Shown in pieces: positions 16,140 through 24,993 of a DNA stretch of 64,000 nt. The stretch comes from Derxia gummosa DSM 723 (lineage in GTDB: Bacteria > Pseudomonadota > Gammaproteobacteria > Burkholderiales > Burkholderiaceae_E). Location of the stretch: contig NZ_KI519499.1 in assembly GCF_000482785.1 (NCBI RefSeq), positions 62,001 to 126,000 on the forward strand. The letters run 5' to 3'. A program made the position numbers and the translations under genes. The notes under the pieces are model-generated. The model was not told where the DNA came from. It did not search any database and saw nothing but the letters and a program-made list of their open reading frames with translations. Every line of letters begins with the position of its first letter. Within the stretch, counting starts at the first letter, position 1.

Positions 16140-16841
16140 ATGAATCCGGCCCAATCCAGCCTGCGTCCCGCGCCCCTTGCCGCCGTGCTCGCACTGCATG
16201 CCGCCGTGCTCTGGAGCGTCGGTCATCCGTCGGCGCAGCCGCGCGTCGAACCCGAGACGCCCGCGCTGTTCGCCACGCTGATCGCGCCGCAGCCCATGGT
16301 CGCGGCGCCGGCACCGCAACCCGCGCCCGCGCCGCCCCCGAGGCCGGTGGAAAAAACCCGCCCCGAGCCGCCGCGCCCGATGCCGCCGCTGCCGGTCAGC
16401 CCGGCACCGAGCCCAATCGCGGCTCCGATACCCGCGCCCGCGCCCAGTGCCGCCCACGGCGATCCGGCGCCAAGCCCCGCGCCGGCACCGGTCAGCACAA
16501 GCGCGCCGAGCCAGGGCGCCCCAGCCCAGGTTGCCGCCGCGCCGGTGTCGGCCGCGCCGCGCACCGTCAACAGCGGCATCGCCTATCTGCGCCCGCCGGC
16601 GCCCGACTACCCGGCCATCTCGAAGCGGCGCGGTGAAAGCGGCGTGGTGGAGGTGCGGGTGCAGGTCGATGCCAACGGCGTGCCCCAGCGCGCCGAGATC
16701 GCGAAGTCGAGCGGCTTCGACCGGCTCGACAACGCCGCCCTCAACGCCGTGATGAAGGCGCTGTTCAAGCCCCACGTCATCGACAGCGTGGCGGTGCCGA
16801 TCTGGACCCACGTGCCGATCGCCTTCGACCTCACCAACTGA
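16140..16841 (+). CDS. tonB: TonB energy transducer
   Basis: A 233-residue periplasm-spanning protein that carries proton-motive energy from ExbBD to outer-membrane siderophore/haem receptors. Layout: one N-terminal membrane anchor (PLAAVLALHAAVLW, about 13-27), a long Pro/Ala-rich spacer (about 45-145) and the C-terminal TonB domain (YPAISKRRGESGVVEVRVQV, then SSGFDRLDNAALNAV). The ATG at 16140 places the anchor at the very N-terminus; an ATG at 16062 would sit just past the Fur box and add 26 unlike residues. It begins the tonB-exbB-exbD operon. Confidence 0.92.
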   Translation: MNPAQSSLRPAPLAAVLALHAAVLWSVGHPSAQPRVEPETPALFATLIAPQPMVAAPAPQPAPAPPPRPVEKTRPEPPRPMPPLPVSPAPSPIAAPIPAPAPSAAHGDPAPSPAPAPVSTSAPSQGAPAQVAAAPVSAAPRTVNSGIAYLRPPAPDYPAISKRRGESGVVEVRVQVDANGVPQRAEIAKSSGFDRLDNAALNAVMKALFKPHVIDSVAVPIWTHVPIAFDLTN

Positions 16842-16877
16842 TTCCTCTCCTCACAACAACAACCCCCGAGCCCTGCC

Positions 16878-17630
16878 ATGGACCATTCCCAAGCCTTCAG
16901 CCTCGCCAGCCTCTGGAACCAGACCGACGCCGTCGGCAAGGGCGTCACCGTGCTGCTCATCTCGCTGTCGATCAGCTCCTGGTACGTGATCGTCACCAAG
17001 ATCGTCCAGATCGCCCGCATGCGCGCGCTGTCGCGCAATGCCGAAAGCTCGTTCTGGGACGCGAGCAATTTCAACGACGCGCTCGCGAGCCTCGGCAGCG
17101 CGCGCGACAACCCCTACTACGCCGTCGCCGCGCGCACCCGCGACGCCGCCGAGCACCACTCGCAGCGCCACGGCGCCCTGCACGACAGCATCCGCCTCGA
17201 CGACTGGCTCGCCAGCTCGCTGCGCCTGAGCATCGACGAGGCCATCGCGCGCATGAGCGGCGGCATGTCGATGCTCGCGTCGATCGCCGGCTCAGCGCCG
17301 TTCGTGGGGCTGTTCGGCACGGTCTGGGGCGTGTACCACGCGCTCGTCGCGATGGGCGGCAGCGGCGCGCAGACCATCGACAAGGTGGCCGGCCCGGTGG
17401 GCGAGGCGCTGATCATGACGGCACTCGGCCTCGCGGTCGCCATCCCCGCCGGCTTCGCCTACAACGCCTTCGTGCGCGCCAACAAGGCCACGGCCGGCCG
17501 GCTCAACCGCTTCGGCTTCGACCTGCACTCCTACTTCGTGACCGGCGCCCGCCTCGCGCCGACCGTCGCCGCCGGCAACCGCGAGCGCGCCAGCCTCGCC
17601 GTGATCCCGGCCGCCGCCGGCCGCGCCTGA
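16878..17630 (+). CDS. exbB: ExbB proton channel subunit (MotA/TolQ/ExbB family)
   Basis: A 250-residue inner-membrane subunit that forms the proton channel with ExbD. There are three membrane helices: one near residues 20-45, and two in the conserved block that starts LASIAGSAPFVGLFGTVWGV and continues ALIMTALGLAVAIPAGFAYN. A large cytoplasmic loop lies between helices 1 and 2. It follows tonB by 36 bp and precedes exbD by 25 bp. The co-occurrence with tonB and the Fur box favours ExbB over TolQ. Confidence 0.92.
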   Translation: MDHSQAFSLASLWNQTDAVGKGVTVLLISLSISSWYVIVTKIVQIARMRALSRNAESSFWDASNFNDALASLGSARDNPYYAVAARTRDAAEHHSQRHGALHDSIRLDDWLASSLRLSIDEAIARMSGGMSMLASIAGSAPFVGLFGTVWGVYHALVAMGGSGAQTIDKVAGPVGEALIMTALGLAVAIPAGFAYNAFVRANKATAGRLNRFGFDLHSYFVTGARLAPTVAAGNRERASLAVIPAAAGRA

Positions 17631-17655
17631 TCGCCACCCGCACCGGAGAACGACC

Positions 17656-18069
17656 ATGGCCCTCGGCACCCTCGACGACAGCGAAGACTTCAACCCCGAG
17701 ATCAACACCACGCCGCTGGTGGACGTGATGCTCGTGCTGCTGGTGGTGTTCATGGTGACGCTGCCGATGATCCGGCACGACGTGAACATCGACCTGCCCC
17801 AGGCCAGCAGCACACCCGTGACCGAGAACCCGACCGCGATCGAACTGGCGGTGGATGCCGACGGCCGCGTGCTCTGGGACAAGACCGCGCTCACGCCCGA
17901 CGAACTCGACGTGAAGCTGGCTCAGGCCGCCGAGACCCAGCCCCAGCCCGAGATCCGCCTGAGCGGCGACAAGCGCGTCGCCTACGAGCATGTCGCCACC
18001 GTGATGGCGGCGGTGCAGCGCCACGGCCTGACCAAGCTCGGCTTCGTCATGCAGCCGAAGGACAAGTAA
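17656..18069 (+). CDS. exbD: ExbD biopolymer transport subunit
   Basis: A 137-residue subunit with one N-terminal membrane helix (PLVDVMLVLLVVFMVTLP) carrying the conserved channel Asp just inside it, followed by a periplasmic domain. The sequence PEINTTPLVDVMLVLL is diagnostic for ExbD/TolR. GGAG lies ten bases before the ATG. It is the last gene of the tonB operon; a long hairpin follows at 18106-18141. Confidence 0.94.
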   Translation: MALGTLDDSEDFNPEINTTPLVDVMLVLLVVFMVTLPMIRHDVNIDLPQASSTPVTENPTAIELAVDADGRVLWDKTALTPDELDVKLAQAAETQPQPEIRLSGDKRVAYEHVATVMAAVQRHGLTKLGFVMQPKDK

Positions 18070-18105
18070 GCGTCGGCCTCCGCGCCGCGTCGGACGGTCC
18101 ATGAG

Positions 18106-18141
18106 AAACGGCCCGCTGCAAGCGATTGCAGCGGGCCGTTT
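18106..18141. terminator. Bidirectional hairpin between exbD and hrpA
   Basis: A perfect 16-bp inverted repeat (18106-18121 with 18126-18141) closed by the tetraloop GCGA, lying between two convergent gene ends. There is no U-run beyond the arm on either side, so its efficiency as a terminator is uncertain. Confidence 0.65.
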
Positions 18142-18156
18142 GCGTTCCGGGATGCC

Positions 18157-21100
18157 TCAGTCGCGCAACGCTTCCCACACCTTCTGCAGACGCTTGACGC
18201 TCACCGGCATCGGCGTGCGTAGTTCCTGCGCGAACAGGCTGATGCGCAGCTCTTCCAGCAGCCAGCGGAACTCCTCCAGCCGCGCATCCGCCACGCCCTT
18301 GCGCGCGGCGAGCTTGCGTTGGAAGTTGGTGAGCAGCGGTTGCAGCTCGGCAAGGCGCGCCGCGTCGCGCTCGGGATCACCGCGCAGCTTGTCGATGCGC
18401 GCCGACACGCCCTTGAGATAGCGAGCGAAGTGCGTGAGCTGTCCGTAGGGCTGGCGCGCGAGGAAGTCCTTGGTCATGAGGCCACCGATCTGCCCCGTCA
18501 TGTCGGCGTGCGCGGCCGCGAAGGGCCGGGCCTGGGGCAGCTTCTTCTGCGCCGCCGCGTACTCGGTGAGGATGGCCGCCGCGAGCCGCGCGATCTCCTG
18601 CGCGAGCAGTCCGAGCCGCCCGCGCCCTTCCTGCGCGCGGGCGCGGAACTGCTCGGCATTGGCCGGCAGCGGATCGGCGAGGCAGGCGCGCTCCAGCGCG
18701 AGGTCGATGATCTGCTGCTTGAGTTCCGCCTGCGTGCCGAGCGACATGAACTGCACTGCCATCTGCGACAGGCCGGGGATGTTCTTGTCGAGATACTTGA
18801 GCTGGTCCTTGAGTTGCAGCGACACCAGCCGCATGAGGCCGCGCCGATGCGCGCGCGCCGCCTCGTCCGGCTCGTCGAACACCTCCAGCCGGCAATGCGC
18901 ACCGGCATCGACCAGCGCCGGATAGCCGATCAGCACCTGCCCGCCCTTGCGCTGGATCTCGACCAGCTCGGGCAGCTCGCCGAAGCTCCAGTCAGTGAAT
19001 TCGGCGTCGCCGTCGAGCCGGTTGATGCCGCCGGCCGAGGCCGCCGGCGCGCCGCCCTTCGCCGCGCGATTGCCGGCGCCGGGCGCGATCGGCGCCGAGG
19101 GCACGGCCGCATTGCCCGAACTCCGCCCGCCATCGCCGACGCCACCGCCGCCGGCCGGGTTGCCGCGAAAAGCGCCTGCAAGCCCTTGCAAGCCCGCGAG
19201 CCCGGCACCCCGCGCCGCGCTCTGTGCGCGGCCGGCGCCATCACGGCCGCCGATCGCGCCGGCGGCTCCACGTCGCCCCGCGTCGCTCGCCAGCGCTGCT
19301 CCGCCCACCACCGCGTCACCCGAATCCGAAGCCGCGCCCGCTTCGCCACCCGCGACCAGCTCCGGCACCACCACCGCCGCCGCGAGCTTCTGGAACTCCG
19401 CCCGCGCCACCCGCCCCAGCTCCGCGCGCAGCGCGCCAAGCGACCGCCCGACACCGAGCTGCCGCCCGTGCTCATCCACCACGCGGAAGTTCATCGCCAG
19501 ATGCGCCGGCAGCGTCTCGCGCTTGAAATCGCTTGCAAGCACGTTGAGCTGCTTCTGCGCGCGCAGGTCGGCGATCAGCGCCAGCACCAGGTCGCCATCG
19601 CCCGGCTGGGGCTGGCGCGTGGTGAAGCCTTCGGCGTATTCGGGCAGCGGCACGCAATGGCGGCGCAGCTTCTGCGGCAGGCTCTTGAGCAGCAGCTGTA
19701 CCTTCTCCTTGACCATGCCCGGGACCAGCCAGTCGCAACGCGCCTCGTTCACGAGGTTGAGCGCGTAGAGCGGCACCGTCAGCGTCACACCGTCGCGCGG
19801 GCTGCCCGGCTCGAAGTGATAGTCGAGCGCCATCTCGACGCCGCCGAAGTTGGTGCGCTTGGGGAACTGGTCGGTCGTGATGCCGGCCGCCTCGTGGCGC
19901 ATCACGTCGTCGCGGCTCAGGCGCAGCAGGCGCGGGTTCTCGCGCGAGGCCTCGCGGTACCACTGCTCGAACTCGGCGGCGCCCACGGCCTCGTCGGGCA
20001 GCTGGGCATCGTAGAAGGCGTGGATGAGCGTCTCGTCCACCAGCACGTCGAGCCGGCGCGACTTGTGTTCGAGCTGCTCGATCTCCTGCACCAGTCGCAG
20101 GTTGTGGGCGAGCATGCCGGCCGCGCCCTTGTCGCGCGGCTCGTAGTCGCCCTCGACCAGCGCGCTGCGGATGAAGATGTCGCGCGCCTGCTTCGCGTCG
20201 AGCTTCGCGAAGGGCACGCGCCGGCCGTGATAGACCGTGAGGCCGTAGAGCGTCGCGCGCTCGAAGGCGCAGACGCGGCCCGAGCGCTTCTCCCAGTGCG
20301 GCTCGCTGTGGTTCTTCACGAGCAGATGCGGCGCGAGCTTTTCGAGCCATTCGGGCTCGATCTTGGCGACGGTGCGCGCGAACAGGCGCGAGGTCTCGAC
20401 CAGCTCGGCGGCCATCATCCAGCGGCCGGCCTTCTTCGCCATGCTGGAGCCGGGCCAGATCAGGAAGCGGATGCCGCGCGCGCCGCTGTAGAAGGCGTCG
20501 CGCTGCTTGCCGTCGTCATCGGACTTGCAGCCGATGTTGCCGAGCAGGCCGGCGAGGATGGCGGAATGCAGCCGCTCGTAGGCGACGGCGTCGCGCGAGA
20601 GATGGTCGATGCGCTTGAAGGCGGATTCGAGTTCGTCGGGCGCGCCGATGCGGGCCTCGGCCTCGCGGCGCGCGGCGCGGGCGGCGAGCTTCTGTTCGGT
20701 AGGCGTCATGGCGCGTGGCTCGGCGGCGGCGATACCTTGGCGCGCGCCGCTGGCCGGGCTGCCGCTGGCGGCGCGGCCGTGAGCCGGGCTGGCGCCGCTC
20801 GCGCCGTTTTGCGGCCGGCCATCGCGCGCGGCCTTGCCCGCCTCGTCGCGCACCGGGTGAGCGTCCGCGCCGGCGGCTTCGTCGAGATCGCGCCCGCTGC
20901 CGTCAGCGAAGCGCCAACCCAGCTCCGCCATCGTCGAATGCAGCTGGCCGTGCACATCGCGCCATTCACGCATGCGCAGCGGGTTCAGGAAGTTGGCCTT
21001 CAGCTCGTCGCGCAGCCTGGCGTTGCTCTTCTTGTGCACCAGCGCGTGCTCGTGGAAGGCCCAGCGCTTGAGGATGGCGAGGAACTCGCTGCGCTCGTCG

Positions 21101-22749
21101 GCGAAGCGCTTGTTGGCCACGTCCGCCGCCTGCTCGATCGCGGCGCCCGCGCCCATCGGCGGACGCTCGCGCGGGTCCTGCGTCGAGAGCGCGGCGGCGA
21201 TCACCGTCACGTCGCTCAGGCAGCCGGTGTCGCGCGCGGCGATGAGCATGCGGCCGATGCGCGGGTCGAGCGGCAGGCGCGCGAGTTCGCGGCCGATGGC
21301 GGTCAGCTCGTTGCGCTCGTCGAGCGCACCAAGCTCCTGCAGCAGCGCATAGCCGTCGGCGACGGCGCGCCCGCTCGGCGCCTCGACGAACGGGAAGTTC
21401 TCGATGTCCACCAGCCGCAGCGACTTCATGCGCAGGATGACGCTCGCCAGCGACGACCGCAGGATTTCCGGATCGGTGAAGCGCGGCCGGCCGTTGAAGT
21501 CGGCCTCGTCGTACAGCCGCACGCAGATGCCCGCCGCCACGCGCCCGCAACGCCCGGCGCGCTGGTTGGCCGACGCCTGGCTCACCGGCTCGACCTGCAA
21601 CTGCTCGACCTTCTGCCGATAGCTGTAGCGCTTGACGCGCGCCGTGCCGGTGTCGATGACGTAGCGGATGCCGGGCACCGTCAGCGAGGTCTCGGCCACG
21701 TTGGTCGCCAGCACGATGCGACGGCTGTTGCCGGTGGGCCGGAACACGCGGTCCTGCTCCTCGACCGACAGCCGCGCGAACAGCGGAATCACCTCGGGAT
21801 GCACGCCGCCGCGCGTCTGGTGCTGCTTGCGCAGCGCCTCCGCTGCCTCGCGGATCTCGCGCTCGCCGGGCAGGAACACGAGGATGTCGCCGCGCCCTTC
21901 GCCCGAGAGTTCGTCCACCGCGTCGAGGATGGCGTCGTTCAGGTCGCGGTCCTCGCGCTCACGCTGGCGGGCGGCATCGGCGCGGGTAGCCCAGCCGTCG
22001 CGGCCCGAGGCGGCGCCGGCATCGCGGCCGCCGGCCTCGCCGGAGCCCGAGCCGGCGCGCTGCCGGCCGTCGTCCATGCGCGCGTCGCCCCAAGGCCGAT
22101 AGCGCACCTCGACCGGATACATGCGCCCGCTCACCTCGATGACCGGCGCCGGTCCGCGCGCCGACGCGAAATGCTCGGCGAAGCGCGCGGCGTCGATCGT
22201 GGCCGACGTGACGATGATCTTCAGGTCGGGCCGGCGCGGCAGGATCTGGCGCAGATAGCCGAGCAGGAAGTCGATGTTGAGCGACCGCTCGTGCGCCTCG
22301 TCGATGATGATCGTGTCGTAGGCGCGCAGCAGCGGATCGCTCTGGGTCTCGGCCAGCAGCACGCCGTCGGTCATCAGCTTGACCGAGGCGCCCGGCGACA
22401 GCTTGTCGTTGAAGCGGATCTTGTAGCCCACGTGCTCGCCCACCGGCGAGCCGATCTCGACCGCGATGCGCTTGGCGACCGACGTGGCCGCGAGCCGGCG
22501 CGGCTGGGTGTGGCCGATGAGGCCGGTGCCGCCCGCGCCCAGCCCGCGTCCGAGCGCGAGACAGATCTTGGGCAACTGGGTGGTCTTGCCCGAACCAGTC
22601 TCGCCGCTGACGACGACGACCTGATGCTCGCGCAGCGCGCGCGTGATCTCGTCACGCCGGGCGCTGACCGGCAGCTCTTCGGGAAAGGTGATGGGAGGGA
22701 CGGGGTTGGCTGGCGGGCGCCGTTCGGCCCGGACGCGGGGTTCTTGCAT
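18157..22749 (-). CDS. hrpA: ATP-dependent RNA helicase HrpA
   Basis: A DEAH-box RNA helicase of 1530 residues, linked in E. coli to mRNA processing and ribosome rescue. Walker A is GETGSGKTTQLP near residue 48, the DEAH box is in IIIDEAHERSLN, and SAT is in VTSATID; the HA2, OB-fold and long C-terminal HrpA domain (DUF3418) follow. It exceeds the usual length of about 1300 because of three Gly/Ala/Arg-rich insertions, around 21955-22100, 20700-20910 and 19020-19375. The ATG at 22749 begins the family N-terminus; the 56 bp to the divergent argA must carry both promoters. Confidence 0.95.
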   Translation of the reverse strand: MQEPRVRAERRPPANPVPPITFPEELPVSARRDEITRALREHQVVVVSGETGSGKTTQLPKICLALGRGLGAGGTGLIGHTQPRRLAATSVAKRIAVEIGSPVGEHVGYKIRFNDKLSPGASVKLMTDGVLLAETQSDPLLRAYDTIIIDEAHERSLNIDFLLGYLRQILPRRPDLKIIVTSATIDAARFAEHFASARGPAPVIEVSGRMYPVEVRYRPWGDARMDDGRQRAGSGSGEAGGRDAGAASGRDGWATRADAARQREREDRDLNDAILDAVDELSGEGRGDILVFLPGEREIREAAEALRKQHQTRGGVHPEVIPLFARLSVEEQDRVFRPTGNSRRIVLATNVAETSLTVPGIRYVIDTGTARVKRYSYRQKVEQLQVEPVSQASANQRAGRCGRVAAGICVRLYDEADFNGRPRFTDPEILRSSLASVILRMKSLRLVDIENFPFVEAPSGRAVADGYALLQELGALDERNELTAIGRELARLPLDPRIGRMLIAARDTGCLSDVTVIAAALSTQDPRERPPMGAGAAIEQAADVANKRFADERSEFLAILKRWAFHEHALVHKKSNARLRDELKANFLNPLRMREWRDVHGQLHSTMAELGWRFADGSGRDLDEAAGADAHPVRDEAGKAARDGRPQNGASGASPAHGRAASGSPASGARQGIAAAEPRAMTPTEQKLAARAARREAEARIGAPDELESAFKRIDHLSRDAVAYERLHSAILAGLLGNIGCKSDDDGKQRDAFYSGARGIRFLIWPGSSMAKKAGRWMMAAELVETSRLFARTVAKIEPEWLEKLAPHLLVKNHSEPHWEKRSGRVCAFERATLYGLTVYHGRRVPFAKLDAKQARDIFIRSALVEGDYEPRDKGAAGMLAHNLRLVQEIEQLEHKSRRLDVLVDETLIHAFYDAQLPDEAVGAAEFEQWYREASRENPRLLRLSRDDVMRHEAAGITTDQFPKRTNFGGVEMALDYHFEPGSPRDGVTLTVPLYALNLVNEARCDWLVPGMVKEKVQLLLKSLPQKLRRHCVPLPEYAEGFTTRQPQPGDGDLVLALIADLRAQKQLNVLASDFKRETLPAHLAMNFRVVDEHGRQLGVGRSLGALRAELGRVARAEFQKLAAAVVVPELVAGGEAGAASDSGDAVVGGAALASDAGRRGAAGAIGGRDGAGRAQSAARGAGLAGLQGLAGAFRGNPAGGGGVGDGGRSSGNAAVPSAPIAPGAGNRAAKGGAPAASAGGINRLDGDAEFTDWSFGELPELVEIQRKGGQVLIGYPALVDAGAHCRLEVFDEPDEAARAHRRGLMRLVSLQLKDQLKYLDKNIPGLSQMAVQFMSLGTQAELKQQIIDLALERACLADPLPANAEQFRARAQEGRGRLGLLAQEIARLAAAILTEYAAAQKKLPQARPFAAAHADMTGQIGGLMTKDFLARQPYGQLTHFARYLKGVSARIDKLRGDPERDAARLAELQPLLTNFQRKLAARKGVADARLEEFRWLLEELRISLFAQELRTPMPVSVKRLQKVWEALRD

Positions 22750-22805
22750 CGCGCGGATTATAGAATTTCGTCCCTTTTTCCCCTGACCCAGACTGACCTT
22801 CCATC

Positions 22806-24200
22806 GTGTCCGAGCCACCTGCTGCCACCCTCGCGCCTGCCCCCGCCACCGTGCCCTACTCCACCGCCTCCGTTACCGCCCCCGACGACGCCGCCAGTCG
22901 CGCCCGCTTCGTCGACTGGTTCCGCGCCGTCGCGCCCTACATCCATGCGTTCAAGCGCAAGGTCTTCGTCATCGCCTTCCCGGGCGAGATGATCCAGGCC
23001 GGCAAGCTCGCGCAGACGGTGCAGGACATCGCGCTGCTGCGCGCGCTGGGCATTCGCGTGGTGGTCGTGCACGGTTGCCGACCGCAGATCGAGGAGCAGT
23101 TGCGGCTGCGACACCGCGAAAGCCGCTTCCACGACGGCCGCCGCGTCACCGACGACGCCGCGCTCGAATGCGTCAAGGAAGCCTCCGGCGAAATCCGCCT
23201 CGACATCGAGGCCGCGTTCTCTCAGGGCCTCGCCAACACGCCGATGGCCAATGCCGACATCCGCGTCATGTCGGGCAACTTCGTGACCGCCAAGCCGGTC
23301 GGCGTGCTCGGCGGCGTCGACTTCGAGCACACCGGCGTCGTGCGCAAGATCGCGATCGACCAGATCCAGCTCGCGCTCAATTCGCGCGCGGTCGTGCTGC
23401 TGTCGCCGCTCGGCTTCTCGCCGACGGGCGAGGCCTTCAACCTGTCGATGGAAGACGTCGCGACGAGCATCGCGATTGCGCTCAAGGCCGAAAAGCTCAT
23501 CTTCCTCACCGAAATCCCCGGCATCGTCGATGAACTCGGCGAACTCACGCGCGAGCTGTCGGAGCGCTCGGCCAAGGCCCTGCTCGACGGCGGCAAACTC
23601 GAAGCCGACACCGCCGTCTATCTGCGCCACTGCCTGCGCGCCTGCGAGGCCGACGTGCCGCGCGCCCACATGATCCCGTTCGACATCGACGGCGCGGCGC
23701 TGCTGGAAGTATTCACGCATGACGGCGTCGGCACGATGATCAGCCGCGACGATCTCGAATTCCTGCGCGAAGCCGGCCCCGACGACGTCGGCGCCATCCT
23801 CACGCTCATCGAACCGCTCGAAGCCGACGGCACCCTCGTGCCGCGCGGCCGAGGCGTGATCGAGCGCGACATCTCCGCCTTCTCGATCATTGAGCACGAC
23901 CGCCGCATCTTCGGCTGCGCCGCGCTCCACCCCTACCCCGACCAGCGCATGGGCGAGATGGCCTGCCTCACCGTCGTGCCCGAAGCCCAGGGCCTCGGCG
24001 ACGGCGAGCGGCTGCTCAAGCACATCGAGCAGCGCGCCCGCGAGGAAGGCCTGACGCGGCTGTTCGTGCTCACGACCCGCACCGCGCACTGGTTCCTCAA
24101 GCGAGGCTTCGTCCAGACCAGCCTTGATGCGCTGCCGCCCGAAAAGCAGCGCGCCATCGACCGCTCGCGCAACAGTCAGGTCTACATCAAGCAGCTCTGA
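22806..24200 (+). CDS. argA: Amino-acid N-acetyltransferase (N-acetylglutamate synthase)
   Basis: Catalyses acetyl-CoA + L-glutamate to N-acetylglutamate, the first step of arginine synthesis. It has 464 residues: an amino acid kinase-like domain (about 45-300, with VVVVHGCRPQIEEQL), then a GNAT acetyltransferase domain (about 315-455, with LTVVPEAQGLGDGERLL). The start codon is GTG at 22806. The kinase-like domain usually mediates arginine feedback inhibition. It is monocistronic, divergent from hrpA, and followed by a hairpin at 24209-24231. Confidence 0.95.
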   Translation: MSEPPAATLAPAPATVPYSTASVTAPDDAASRARFVDWFRAVAPYIHAFKRKVFVIAFPGEMIQAGKLAQTVQDIALLRALGIRVVVVHGCRPQIEEQLRLRHRESRFHDGRRVTDDAALECVKEASGEIRLDIEAAFSQGLANTPMANADIRVMSGNFVTAKPVGVLGGVDFEHTGVVRKIAIDQIQLALNSRAVVLLSPLGFSPTGEAFNLSMEDVATSIAIALKAEKLIFLTEIPGIVDELGELTRELSERSAKALLDGGKLEADTAVYLRHCLRACEADVPRAHMIPFDIDGAALLEVFTHDGVGTMISRDDLEFLREAGPDDVGAILTLIEPLEADGTLVPRGRGVIERDISAFSIIEHDRRIFGCAALHPYPDQRMGEMACLTVVPEAQGLGDGERLLKHIEQRAREEGLTRLFVLTTRTAHWFLKRGFVQTSLDALPPEKQRAIDRSRNSQVYIKQL

Positions 24201-24208
24201 AAACGCCG

Positions 24209-24231
24209 ACGGCCCGCGCAAGGCGGGCCGT
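24209..24231 (+). terminator. Hairpin after argA
   Basis: A 9-bp GC-rich perfect stem (ACGGCCCGC with GCGGGCCGT) and a 5-base loop, starting 9 bp after the argA stop. No U-run follows, so it may act weakly or stabilise the 3' end. Confidence 0.55.
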
Positions 24232-24249
24232 CCGATAAGGCTGCGAGCC

Positions 24250-24277
24250 GCGCGTCGTCATGAAAACGACGACGCGC
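24250..24277 (-). terminator. Hairpin after the NarL-type regulator gene
   Basis: A 10-bp perfect stem (24250-24259 with 24268-24277) with an 8-base loop, 15 bp past the regulator stop on the minus strand. No U-run is seen. Confidence 0.5.
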
Positions 24278-24291
24278 CCCCAGGTTGAGGT

Positions 24292-24993
24292 TCAGTTGCC
24301 GCGCTCCACCCATTGCGTCGCAAAGCGCGTCAGCTCGGCAGCCTTGCGGATGCCGAGCTTCTCGCGCAGGTTGGCGCGATGCGCCTCGATGGTCTTGGCG
24401 CTGCGTCCGAGCTTTTCAGCAATGTCCTGCACCGAAAGCCCCTGACCGATGAGCCGCAGAATTTCGAATTCGCGGTCGGTGAGATTGTCGATGAAACTCA
24501 CCGAATCGCCGGCATTCAGATAGCGCTGGAGCATGATCGTCTGCATCCGGTCGCTCACATACACGCCACCCTTCAGCACCTTGCGAATCGCCAGCAAAAG
24601 GCGATCCGACGCCTCCTGCTTCATCACATAGCCCTTGGCGCCCGCGCGATAGGCACGATCGCTGTAAAGCGATTCGTCATGCATGCTCATCATGATGATC
24701 GGCAATTCGGGGCGGATTTCGACCAGACGCTTCACCAGATCAATACCGCTCATGCCCGGCATCGAAATGTCGACAATCGCCAGATCGAGCTCGGTATTGC
24801 TGATTACATTGATGGCTTCTTCGGCATCCCCGGCCTCGGCCACGACACGCAAATCAGGTTCCCGATGCAGCAGCTCCGCAATGCCATGACGCACGATGGT
24901 GTGATCGTCCACGATCACGATGCGTGCCGGAACCAGCTGTTCGTTTGCGCCGGTGGCGCCACCCGTCTCGTTGGCGGGCTGTTCGTTGATCAT
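24292..24993 (-). CDS. NarL/FixJ-family response regulator
   Basis: A 233-residue DNA-binding regulator. The receiver domain (about 24-140) has the acidic pair DD at 29-30 and phospho-acceptor Asp75 in LAIVDISMPG. The C-terminal LuxR-type helix-turn-helix is LTDREFEILRLIGQGLSVQDIAEKL followed by SAKTIEAHRANLREKLGI. The start codon overlaps the kinase stop (ATGA at 24990-24993), so the two are translationally coupled and certainly cognate. The target genes are unknown; nothing nearby suggests the signal. Confidence 0.93.
   Translation of the reverse strand: MINEQPANETGGATGANEQLVPARIVIVDDHTIVRHGIAELLHREPDLRVVAEAGDAEEAINVISNTELDLAIVDISMPGMSGIDLVKRLVEIRPELPIIMMSMHDESLYSDRAYRAGAKGYVMKQEASDRLLLAIRKVLKGGVYVSDRMQTIMLQRYLNAGDSVSFIDNLTDREFEILRLIGQGLSVQDIAEKLGRSAKTIEAHRANLREKLGIRKAAELTRFATQWVERGN

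Noticed and set aside
18319-22992. A 1557-codon open frame on the plus strand opposite hrpA
   Set aside because: It mirrors hrpA codon structure in GC-rich DNA, shows no domain, and hrpA has clear helicase motifs. The same holds for long plus-strand frames opposite feoB (1000-3525), lpdA/asmA-like (27793-31992) and aceE (33690-36674).
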